From the NCBI RefSeq assembly GCF_024868665.1, contig NC_079908.1:810753-874752 (forward strand): DNA of 64,000 nucleotides, in the 5' to 3' direction. The notes beneath the pieces were generated by a model, which saw nothing but the letters and a program-made list of their open reading frames with translations, was not told the DNA's origin and did no database searches. Both the position numbers and the translations under genes were made by a program. The stretch comes from Triplophysa rosa. Its lineage: Eukaryota > Chordata > Actinopteri > Cypriniformes > Nemacheilidae. This document shows, piece by piece, positions 33,301 through 45,403 of the stretch. Position 1 is the first letter of the stretch. Each line of letters begins with the position of its first letter.

Positions 33301-36300
33301 TCTGCTCTTCCGAATTCTGCCGTGTAAATAGCGAATCCGCCATGGCGAGAGCGCAACTGGCTCCTAAAGGGAATGAGAGATTAGACTCTGATTGGTTTAC
33401 TGCACGTTTGGCCCAAGAAACACCCATTACTCATTAAGAGAATCGGGACAACCCGTTTAGACCATGCGCCCGCCGACCGTTTTCCCGTCGTTAAACTTAC
33501 AAAAGTGGATTCGGACACGCCCTGAGTGCACCTGCTCCGTGCGCTTTAGACCATGCGCTTAGATCGTGAAAATAGGGCCCTGAGTGTTTAATAGACCACT
33601 ATAACAGTGCAACCTTATTATAATGCACAACAAATAACATATAATCATGTTTTAAAAGCCTAATCACCTGTGGCCCTGCCTCTGCCTCTCCACCTGGGCT
33701 ACAGTTTGGCAAAGCTGCTCCTGCCACCTGATAAAATGACACAATTGGTGGTGCATGGCATCTGAACAATTCAAAGCTCTCATTTTAAACACACACTGAG
33801 AAACTCCACTGTAGATTGTCAAGCGAACATTTGTCACAGTACTGAATTTCACAACTAGCATACTACTATGTCATTGTTTGACCTCATCTGTGACCCTGCC
33901 TCTCCACAACATGACATGACTGCTTCTGTCACCTGACCTGACAAAATAACGCATTCATGCATTCCATATGAGCACATTAATGGCCTAGACATTGATTGCT
34001 TACTGTAATTATTACAAAAAACATAGGCAAAAGCAATTAAGAAAAAGTTTAAGTGGCTTACTTTGGTTTGTTATACATTTATATCATGTTCATGATATAC
34101 ATTTTATTTTGCCTAAAACATAACCCTCACACAGCAGAACTAATCACTAACAGCTAGACAGAGAAACATCATTTGTATCATAACTTGGAAAAAACGCTTT
34201 TTAAAAATAAGCATTAAAGGCATATCAAACAGTTCGATTGTCATGATAATCAACTATATGTAGTTATCCTCATAGATGTACACAAGTACAGACTAACGTT
34301 TAAGTTTGCAACTCATCCGGTTAATAGGGGATTGTGATGCATTGGGAAAAAAACTGTTCCTGAATTAATATGTGACGCAACTTGTCCTGTATTTTATAAA
34401 CTGTTGGTAAGAATGTTTTCTGACCAGTAGCCTGCATAATCATGCTCCGATGAGCGTCTTGTTGACACAGACACAGCTTTGCTTTGGCCAACCGAATCAG
34501 CTGTGGTTTTACGTTAGCGAGAGAAGGCAAAGCCAATCATAAAGGGTTTTGGGTAGAAGGGATACAGCTACCTCCACTGGGCATGCGCACTTCAATACCG
34601 CATCATTTTTGTCACGCTGAAGACAGTAGATTTATATTTTTTATTATTGTAAGGTTAGGTGTAGGTGTAGGCATTAGCTAATGTAATTTATTGTAATTAT
34701 ATGGCGAGATTTTGCACCACTTCCGGCCGTAGCTGTATCCCTTTTAGCAACAATGGTGGATAAAGCATCATGGGTTTGAGAGGCGGGACTCAAGAAAGGC
34801 AAAACCAATCCTATTAGCGACGTGAGCTACGGAGGCAGGACTCATTGCAGAGAACGAAACTTAACCATTTGTGTACCACAATCTGTTTTTACAGAAAATA
34901 ATTTTCATTTCAATTAAATGATTCCCGGATAAATAAATGTAGATTAAAATAAGTATTAAGTAAAAAACACAAGACACAGACGGACATCAGAGGTTATTTA
35001 TATGTGTAGATTATCATTTTGGCTGCCGAAAAATAGGCTGAAATAAAAGCCGAAATATCTGGCGCCCCTCTAGCTGTTATCAAAGGATGATCATGTAAGT
35101 GCGCCATAACAAAGGCTAAAACTAATAAATATAACAAGAAAAGCTCAAAACCAGCGGACAGAAATTGACAATTATTTTTCTTTATTGTCGGAGATCACGC
35201 GCATTGACTCGTGCACGTTTTAAAGCCGGTCAGCTTTAAACGCAACAGACTCTTCACATTTGGATACGAACGATCAGCGGAACGATCTGTCAGTAACTGA
35301 TGATGTAGCTCACGTGGACTATCTGGCATCACTCAAGCTCATTTAAGCCTGTTTACATGAAGAGACTCACTGCCCCTCTGTTGTTTTCATTAAAATGATT
35401 GTGCACCATATACAAACTTCTTGTATTAGCAGGACCTTCAGAGTTTGACTGTAACTTCACTACAGTTATGCATATAATAATTCTAAAATAATTCTAGAAC
35501 TATACTGTTTAGATGATTGTTAAAAAGTTATATTTGATTGTGTTGCAACGACCAAGTAGGAACAATATATTTAGTATTGTTTTAAATGTTCTTTTGAGTT
35601 TTTGTGGTTTTAATGTGTGTAATTAATACAATTGTATAGAAACTATTTTAAAATGTTTTTCGGTTTTCGGCCAACTACATTGTGAGTTTTCGGTATCATT
35701 CGTTTTGGTGCATCACTACAAAAAATAAATCATTAGCGTCTTCAGATGTTGGACATCAGCATAGTAGTGACTAATGTCTTTACAAATGGACAATATTAGA
35801 GAAAAGATTACAGCTAAGCAACGAGTGGCGACACAAGCTGATCAGAGTATAAATATCAGCTCCCCCAAGGAGCAACTGCAATTATTCTCTACAGTAGGTC
35901 AAGATGAATTGTCTAAAATCATTAGATCATCTAAATCAACAACATGAATGCTAGATCCCATACCTACTAGTTTATTGAAAGAGATGCTCCCTGAAATTAT
36001 AGATCATCTTCTTAGTATTATTAACTCATCTCTGTCATTAGGACATGTGCCTAAAGCATATAAGGTGGCTGTTATAAGGCCCCTTGTCAAAACACCTCAA
36101 CTTAACCATAGGGACTTAGCTAACTATAGATCGAATCTACCTTTCATTTCTAAAGTACTTGAAAAGGTTGTTTCATCACAGCTATGTTCCTTCTTCCAAA
36201 GGAATGACATCTGTGAAGAATTCCAGTCTGGATTTAGAGCATGTCACAGTACAGAGACTGCTCTGATCAGAGTAACAAATTATTTGCATTTGGCATCTGA

Positions 36301-39300
36301 TCGTGGTTCCATCTCGTTACTTGTGCTGTTAGATCTTAGTGGCGCTTTTGACACCATTGACCACAGCATACTTTTTTTACATAGACTTGAAAATTATATT
36401 GGCGTCAGTGGAATAGCATTAAAATGGTTTCGTTCATACCTATCTAACCGTTTTCAGTTTGTAGCAATAAACAATGAGGTGTCACGCAAATCACTAGTCC
36501 AGTACGGCGTGCCACAGGGCTCAGTCTTAGGGCCTCTGCTCTTCGCACTGTACATGCTAAGTCTAGTAGGTATAATTAAGAGACACGGAGTTAGCTTTCA
36601 CTGTTATGCTGATGATACTCAACTCAGTTCACCAGCATAATGGAATGCATTGTCGATATAAAACACTGGATGAGTAGCAACTCTTTATTGTTGAACTTGG
36701 ACAAAACAGAGTGTTACCGCAATACGTAACAACTTAGAACACTGCTTAACTATTGACGGATGTTCCATAAAACCTTCATCGTCAGCTAGGAATCTGGGCA
36801 TTTTATTCGATAGTAATCTGTCATTTGAAAACCATGTTGCCAACACCTGCAAAACTTTTTTTCATTTTAAGAATATATCTAAATGATGTCATATGCTGTC
36901 ACTATCAGATGCAGAGAAGTTAATTCACGCATTCATGACGTCAAGACTAGATTATTGTAATGCACTTTGCCCTGTAGGTTTATTACAAACAAAAAAGTAT
37001 GAACATATTAGCCCGGTTCTGTCAACCTTGCACTGGTTACCTATTAAGCTTTGCATTAACTTTAAAATCTTGCTTATTACCTATAAAGCCCTACACGGTT
37101 TAGCTCCTCAGTACCTGGGTGAGCTTCTATTACTATACAGTTCCCCACATTCACTACACTCTCAGATCTCCGGTCAGTTGGTAATACCTTGAATTTCAAA
37201 ATCAAGTGCAGGTGGTAGATCATTTTCCTATGTAGTGCCTAAACTTTGGAACAGTCTTCCTAGTACTGTACTGGAGGCAGACACACTCTGACATCTGCTT
37301 TAGAATTAAACATTTTTTTGTATTTATTAATATCACTTTAAATGTAACTTATTTACTACTCCATATAGTAATTTATAGTTTGTATGCGTTACCTGTGTTT
37401 CTATTTCCTTTATCTTGTATGTGTGCTTCTCTGTAATAACACTGCTGCGTGTGTGCGTTTTTGTTTTGTGTTCATGTGAGTGTGTATGTACCTGTGTGCG
37501 TGTGTCTGTGTTTTGTGTGTGAGTGTTTGTGTTTCATGCATGTGCACCGTGTGAGCATGAGCATATGTGGCTGCATGTGTTGGTGTGTGTGTGCCATATA
37601 CAGGTATATACTGTATATGTATATATATATATTTTTTTTTTTTTTGTGTGTGGTATGTGAAATGGGAGTGAATTTATTCACTCTGTTCTTCATACTTTCC
37701 TTTTATGAATGTAATGTTTAGCTTATAGTCATTGTTTCATGTACAGCTTCTTTGTAACAATGAAAATGGTAAAATGCACTATATAAGTAAATTTCAGTTG
37801 AGAGTTGAAACATGATTAACACAAAAATCGTGACAGTATTCAGAATATTGTTACATTTAACACTGATGAAGACCTGATGGTGGAAATGTATCAATACACT
37901 TTTGGGTGCAGTTATATATATCGATTTGCAGACATTTTGATTGTTTATCTTGTATTTAGCTTTGGGTTTGAGGGATGTGCATGCCTTTTTTGAACTTTTG
38001 ATTTTACATTTAACAATGCCAGCAAAATCATAATGTATATATGAAGAGATGATAAGTGTTAAAAATACAGTTTCTTCACTAAAACGTTCTTAAGGAGTGT
38101 GTTATGTCACAGGTGTCTTCCACCCACTGCTTCCAAATACACGACGCGTGTGTGTGTGTTGCTGTTAATATCTCTCGCGTGGGTTGTAACCATGTTTCCT
38201 GTTGACATGTCGGTTGACGATTCTGAATGTAGGTGAAATTTCTTCGACATGTTTTTATCATCTCTGTGCCATACACACGAGACACATCAATGTACACTTG
38301 CTTTATCTGGATAAGGCCTTTCCTCAAGCTACATTCATCTGTAGATTTAACACAGCTCTTACGTAGTTGTCTCGGGCAGACCAGCTGGGATAGAGCTGCA
38401 TGTGGAGCTGTCGCTCTTTCCGGGCCAGTTCGTAGTATTTAGCCTGTTCCTCACGGGTCAGAGCGTGCCACTGTTACGCACAACAAAACATAACACAATA
38501 AGTGAATGACAGCTCTCCATCAGTCAGTCTGAAATGCCATGAAAAATCATCTATTCGCTATTCAAGCTACTGAATTGACATGATGGTGTTGTGTGTAAAT
38601 TCAGACGACAGAGAGGGAAATGGTTTGGACTGACCCGTCGGCCGAGGATCTGGTTGATAGCGGCGCTTTCCTTCAGCGTGCACTCGGCGATGACTTTAGC
38701 TCTCATCTCTTTCATGTACAGCATGAAGGCGTTCAGCGGTTTCTTTATTACCGTCTTCTTGGGCTCCTTCTCACGCTTTCCTTCTGGATGAGGCTTTCTG
38801 AACATACAAACATCACATAACTACTCAATACTCAATTAAGTAGGTCGTTCATTTGACGATCAATAATCGATCCAATACAATCGTTAAGTAAGGGCTAATG
38901 TCCAGGCAGCCGGTTGTTATGGCAGAAATAATCCCCTTCAGTGTGATCAGGACGTGAAGCGGAGGGTCTTGTGTCTCACTCAAGGGGTTTATTTGGCGAT
39001 AACAGCCGGCTGCTTGTACATTATGCCACTTATTACACGCCTACTTGCCACACGAGAAACAAACTGGACATGAAATGTGAATTGGAAATATTTTATTACC
39101 TCATTTTTACCGAACGCAGACCTTCCGCAAGGAAAAGACGTTTAGTTTCGGGTTTAAAGTAAGAAACGACGTTCAAACGGCACGAACAGGCAAATTGGTT
39201 TAATCATCTGTAAATATTATGTCATATATGCTATTAAAAGACATATTTATAACTCATTTTGTGTAATATTAAACTGCCCCTCTCAAAATGATTTGCAGCA

Positions 39301-42300
39301 TCTGGGTTACAGGGTGTTATTAGTTTTGAGCGGTTGTTATTTGAAAAGAACCACCCTTGGAACTGGCCAATCAGAATCAAGCATTCAAATGAGCCGTGTA
39401 ATAAATGAAAATATTATCCATCAAATTTCATTCTCCTGAGCTTACTTCTGCTTAGACTGGTCTTACAAGTTAGTCACCTCATTTTTTTCTTCAAGGCTGC
39501 TCATAACTTCTTCAAGTCATGTACATAAAAAGGTTGATTGGTCTTATTGAAATATGAAAAGTAAGACTTGCTAGTCTGTGAGAATAGCTGTTAAGACGCA
39601 GTCTGTTTATGCAACTGGCCCCTGGTGTTTCTCAAGTCTCACACGTGTCTCCTCGAGAGATTCAAAACCGATCTCAATAATCATCGTGAGATGAACAGTC
39701 AGATCTCCAAACCAGCAGAAGACCAACATCTCTGAGCTATGATGTTAACCCATTCCCTTTCAGATTCAGAGAACTTTATCGTCTATGGCTGAAGATAGAA
39801 ATTCATCTTAGGTTGAAAGGCTCACATTCAATACAAATCAACAACACACAATATGAGAACAGAATCATCGTTCTAAAACAGACAACTGTCATTTACATAT
39901 AAATATAAACGTGAAAACTACTGTTGGGCATAATCCTTCAGAATTCTGTTTCAAATATTTACAGCATTGGGGATAAAAGAGCTCCTGTAAGCTTTCTTCC
40001 TAGCCTGAGGAATTCTGAACTGGCAACCTGATGGAAGGACCGAAAAGAATCACGGAGGGGATGTGTAAAGTATAATGGAAACTGCTGTTGTATCATAAAG
40101 GTCTGAAAGTTGGAGCTCAGTCATTCTAGATCATTTGTTCTTATTTCCAGCGGACAGTAGGCCGTACCAAGACACAATATGAAATGTCAGAACTGATTCC
40201 ACAAGTGACCGATACACTGTTATCGTAATGTCCCGTCTAACATGAAATCCCAGCAATAAACGTTGTTGTGCTTTCTCATAGGCACAGTTCTTTAACTTTG
40301 ATACAGCAATTAAAATACTGAAGAAACCTTTTTGTGATTGTTGTGTTATATGGGACAAACTCACAGATACATGCTCCTGTCGAAATGGTCGTGCTCCTGT
40401 TTGCCTGAAGCGGGCACTATGGCGGGGTGTGGGATGCCTGTGGGGTGCATGCCCGACTGAAGCATCAGCGAATGAGAAAACCTGCACACACACACACACA
40501 CACACAGAGTTATTCAAAGTCAACACATACATGACACACACGCCTTAAATGAAATGTGAGGGCATTGTGAATCCAGAACATGAGTGAAGCTGTGGTGTAG
40601 TGCTGCTGCTGGTGTTTGAGCGTGTGTTCTTGTGTGGTGTGAGCAGCAGGGGGCGCTGCAGAGCTGAAGCACGCCAAACACAGAGCCATCATAAACTTAC
40701 ACATCACACGTCGAAGCAAACAAACACGCCGTCCCCTTCATGACAAATCTTGTGAAATGCTCTTAGCAGCGCTGATCCTTAAAGCTCAACACGCTCATAT
40801 TGTCCAGAAATGAGCATTATTACTGTGTGTCAGTGGTTCTCTCCGGGAGCTGAACAGAAAGCCGTCAAGACTCCAGCTGGAGATTGAGTTTTGTGTCCTT
40901 CACACGAGAAGAACCAAAGAAAGATGTGCGTCGTCTGTTGACGTTCATTTCCACAGCTTGGACGTATTACTCCTCGTAAGCGTATTAACATGATTTGTTG
41001 GTGTAATTCGGGTTTTGAGTAACAAAGGAAGGATTTGATCACGGAACTGATGTCTGATGGGAAAAACCACAGCGATGTGCTGAGAGAACCAAATCCAGAG
41101 CCGAGAGAGATGACCAGAGCTTCAGCATCATCAGACGTGACACAAATCATTTACACCAGTTTCAAACAAGCCACGACAGTAAAGGAACACCGTTTTCGAA
41201 TAAGTGTCATCTTCTGATATGGGATTTCAAAGCTCCGAAGCGTTCAAGGAATCCAGCTCTTCTGTCTTCTGTTGTGGTTTGAGCTTACTTAAGGATGGAC
41301 TGGGTATTAATGAAGTGAAGAAAACGATCCGAGCAGTACATTCAGTACATACTCAGACTTTCCTTGTTCTCACGTGCCAGAGAACATTTCGATGTCATTA
41401 CATAAGCTGAAAATATGAAGACATTTACCAAGCCACTGGAGTCATTTAGAGGACTCTGATGATGTTTGGGCTTTTTATAATCACATGAGATGCCATGTTG
41501 AGAATATGATCACTAACATCAGCATTTGACAGCATTCAAATATAGCACCATCCCTTCACATGATAGCGTTTCACATGGTTTTGCTGTAAAAGCAGAAAGA
41601 ACAGTAGCGGGTTGTGGCACTGACAGGAACAGGAAGTGACATCAGCTGCGACAGACACACGGCAGAAGCGCTGGGCGGAGCGTCCGCACACACACACACA
41701 CACACGCACACACACGCACACGCACGCACGTGTAAGGCAATGCGGTCAGCCGGTGGCGCTCTGATACTCTACCTGGGGTAAGATGAGCCGGCCTGGAGAC
41801 TGGAGGAGAACGACTGCCGGAAACCACAGGAGGGAAGAGGATAGACGGGCTGATTGGACCTGCGGGTCCAGCGTGAGAATGAACGAGGAGGGGAAGACGG
41901 TTAAACGCGCGATCAAACCTCCTACAGACATCAGGAACTAAAGGCTCTCTCAATGAACAGGGGCCTCATTTATAAAACGTGAAAACGTTCATATTTATAA
42001 AAAAGGTCTTTGACGTGGAAAAGTGCTTAGCGCCACGTCGGGGTCTGAGCAGACGTACGCACTTTTGCTTGTCCGAGTGCTGCAGGTTTTTGGAAATAGA
42101 AGTCATTCTTGCCGCTCGTAAAGGACATGAGCTCTTTCATATATCAATGACATAATTTAGACATCATTAAAGGCGGAGATCTGAAACTGTTCAGCTGCGC
42201 GTACGCTAGTCCGTTCTGTGACACATACACACTTTAAGAAATGATCGTAAAATCCAATTCAGGACGGTTTCTACGCAACATTTGATAAATGAGGCCCCTG

Positions 42301-42434
42301 ATCTGATCCCGAGCCCCCCGACCTGATGACCCCCCACACATCATTCTCATTCTCCGCCGGTTTCATATGCTCAGACGACTCTAAACGTCAGCAGTTAGTG
42401 CAGCAGATGATAAGAACTGATCTCTGCTCCAGCA

Positions 42435-42488
<54 letters not shown>

Positions 42489-45349
42489 AAATACAATCAC
42501 AGCTTGTGCTGAAATATTCTCCATAATGATGGTAATATTTCTTGAATACTAACGAAATAGAAAAGTCTGCTTTGGGAAGAGCAGAGCTATGGAAAGAATG
42601 AAACGCTAATGGTTATTATCACTCTAGAAAAGGTGGTTCTGATGAACTCCAGACGCAAGTTCTTCTGCTGTGTTCAGTGTGAGGGGTTTTTAATGAAAGT
42701 GTTGTGCTGTTGAAGTGCATCAGTGAAGGACCTGAAGCTCTTACCAGTTCATGGGTGGAGTGATCTGACCCTGAGGCAGCGAGTAAAAGCCGGAGATCTC
42801 CTGTGATTGATGTCTCTGAACACCTGCAGGACAAAGAGAGTCACATGATGACCCGACCCAGTTATTAACCCAATGAGAACCTGCCATTACACAGCTCATC
42901 CGTGAAGCCCGCAGACGCTGTTCCCGCGCTCTGGTTTTATCCTGCAGTACACCACAACTGTTCACAAACTGATCACGGCCATCCCGTGACTACAATATGC
43001 CGTCTGACGGTCACAACCTTCAAATGTGTTTTAACAGCAATAATGAGAAGTGTTTATCATCTGCATCAGATGCCATAGTCATTTTAATCACCATTTTTAT
43101 TATGATCATTGTCCTAATCATGCATCAGATTCATAGTCATCATCACAGTCCTTTCTGTAATATCAGAAGAAATACTCTTAAAAAGTGAAGTCTTTTAAAA
43201 AGAAGCGATGTTTTCTTGCTCTTTCATAGCTCAGGACATCTGACGGTAAGTACTCTTGATGTTCAGATGTTAATGATGATGATCAGAAGTAGGACAGCCG
43301 TAGAACTGTATAAGTCATGTTTAAGTTCATATAAAGTTGACTTGTAAATGTAGATGTGGCAAATGGACTCGTCTGGTGTTGTCAGAGGTCAGGACAGCAG
43401 TTTCTGGTTTCATTTCGAAAACGACTTAACATACCTACAGGGAAAATCACATTTCTGTCAAAATGTCCTTAATAATGCAATAGACACTAGCTGCTGTGGA
43501 AACAAGGTCTTATTCCACAAGTGAATAATCTCACCTTCAGTATTTTCACCCGCATGAGTCTATTAGAAGGAATAGCTTAAGACTTGACGTACCTGAACAA
43601 CGACCAGGGAAAACCAAATTATTCCATGTTTTTTTATCACAGATATCAAGCATCATGATCTCAGTTTGCGTTGCATTGAGCTGAGCTGTTTCCTTATAAT
43701 GGACTTCTATGGAGGAGAAAACACGAGACGTGACCTTATTCAGCTTACCAGTGGAATAACGGCTCGTTCTCTTGACAACAGCTTGTGTTTATTACAAGAA
43801 CATTCTGACGGACATTAAACCGGAAACTGACGTCCCAACTTCTGACAACATCGAAAGTTCATCACTACGATTGTGTCCATTTGAGATGAGATTGAGGTAC
43901 TGTCAAATATCTCGAGAGGAAACAAATGAGATCTGATTTTCGGAGGGGCTGGTGTTACAGCACAGAATCATGTGTGGAAATAGTTGATAGAATCATGATG
44001 TGTGTGACACTTAAACATGAAAGAGTTTGGCTGAATTCTCTCTGTGTTTTTCCAGAGGAAGTCATTTGTCAACAGTGAGCGGCGCCTGAAGCCGTGCGTG
44101 TGTGTGTGTGTGTGCTGAAGAATGCCACTCAATGACTATCATTTACATTCGCTCAGGGCCTTCAATAAATCCTCTGTTGGTATGTGATGGAGTAAAGCTG
44201 CTCGACCTGTGAACATCAGCTTCATTCCCGACAGTGCACAACACATTCTACTTTACTAAATGAACTACGTGACATTACTATCATGACACACAAGCCCAGA
44301 ACATGTATTTTGAATGACTTAAAATCTGGAAAAAACACTTCCCTGATACATAATGACTGCACAATATTGTTTTTGTATTGCAGTAATGAGAAATGGAGGA
44401 GGGGAAATTGTCATGATAATGTCACATTGTGATTGTTTTAATAAAACCTTGTGATTATTTTAAGAATGTTAAAAAAGTTTTTTGCATAATCTATTTTTTT
44501 ATATTATTTTGGTAACACTTTACAATAAGGTGCTATTTGTTAACAATTGTTTAATGCATTAGCTAACATGAACTAACAACGAACAATATTTCTACAGCAT
44601 TTATTAATATTACTACATGTTAATTTCAGCATTTATAAATACATTATTAAAATCAAACGTTGTCACTGTTAACATTAGTTAATGCACCATGAACTAACAC
44701 GAATAGCTGTATTGACATGAACTAACATTAACAAGGATTAATAAATGCTGAAAAACGAAATTGTTCATTGTTAGATAATGTTAGCTAATGCATTTACTAA
44801 TGTTAACTAATAGCAGCTTATTGTAAAGTGTTACCATTATTTTTTATATTTTTATGTGATTACAGATTGCAGAAACTAGAAAAAAAGAGATTTTTAAAAA
44901 ATAAACACTTTAGAGCGTTTATTTAAAGAGTTCATTGGAAAAAACCGATAACGTTTTAAAAAATGTGAAAAATCATGTTTTTATTGTGCATTCCAGGTAA
45001 CATCAATCAAACTGCAGTTGAGGTGTTTTGATTAAATAATAATAAATAAATAAAAAAACAGCTCACTAACACAACAAAACAAAATAAAGACATGATTTTT
45101 GAAAATGTTTAAAAACAGAGTTACGTATCTGCAAATAAACTCTTGGTTTTATGTTAAAATATAAGACATTACACTGCATACTCGCCTCTATGAAGCCTAT
45201 GAAAGTGAAACCGATGTGATGCTGAGATGACTGGACCACAAACTCAGAAAAAAACACCATCGCGATATCAAACAAAGTACAGTAACACAGGTTCAACTTT
45301 CATGTACAAGTCCTTCTCACCCGTGTTAAGATCATCATGAGTCAGGTCA

Positions 45350-45403
<54 letters not shown>

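Larger units (their letters stand above)
35740..37800 (+). mobile_element. L2-clade LINE fragment with 3' tail
   Basis: Reverse transcriptase (35948-36640), C-terminal domain remnant (36893-37192) and the conserved 3' tail with CATGTACAGCTTCTTTGTAA at about 37738, ending near 37800. 5'-truncated. Antisense to tcf7. The 5' boundary is approximate. Confidence 0.82.
32410..38362 (-). other. tcf7: tcf7 intron (~6 kb), repeat-rich
   Basis: Contains the TGA-flanked MITE (32820-33580) and a LINE (35740-37800). 33581-34480 looks unique. 34550-34745 holds a small inverted pair (GGGATACAGCTAC / GTAGCTGTATCCC). 34980-35720 has GCCGAAA/TTTCGG motifs ending TTTTGGTGCATCACTA, probably one end of another hAT MITE. 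37801-38362 shows nothing. Confidence 0.65.
40482..41772 (-). other. tcf7: tcf7 intron between GIPHPAIV exon and optional exon
   Basis: 1.29 kb with (CA)n at both ends (40485-40506, 41686-41730) and no other repeat recognised. Confidence 0.75.
41860..42744 (-). other. tcf7: tcf7 intron with MITE and microsatellite
   Basis: 885 bp, containing the MITE at 41958-42300 and (CA)n at 42436-42484. Nothing else seen. Confidence 0.75.

Noticed and set aside
40131..40541. 136-residue minus ORF with a VCVCV run
   Set aside because: Overlaps the real tcf7 exon in the wrong frame; the correct frame gives GIPHPAIV.
41642..41953. 103-residue minus ORF around the optional tcf7 exon
   Set aside because: Its frame ([11 protein letters not shown]) has no LEF/TCF similarity; the QPVYP frame with proper splice sites is preferred.
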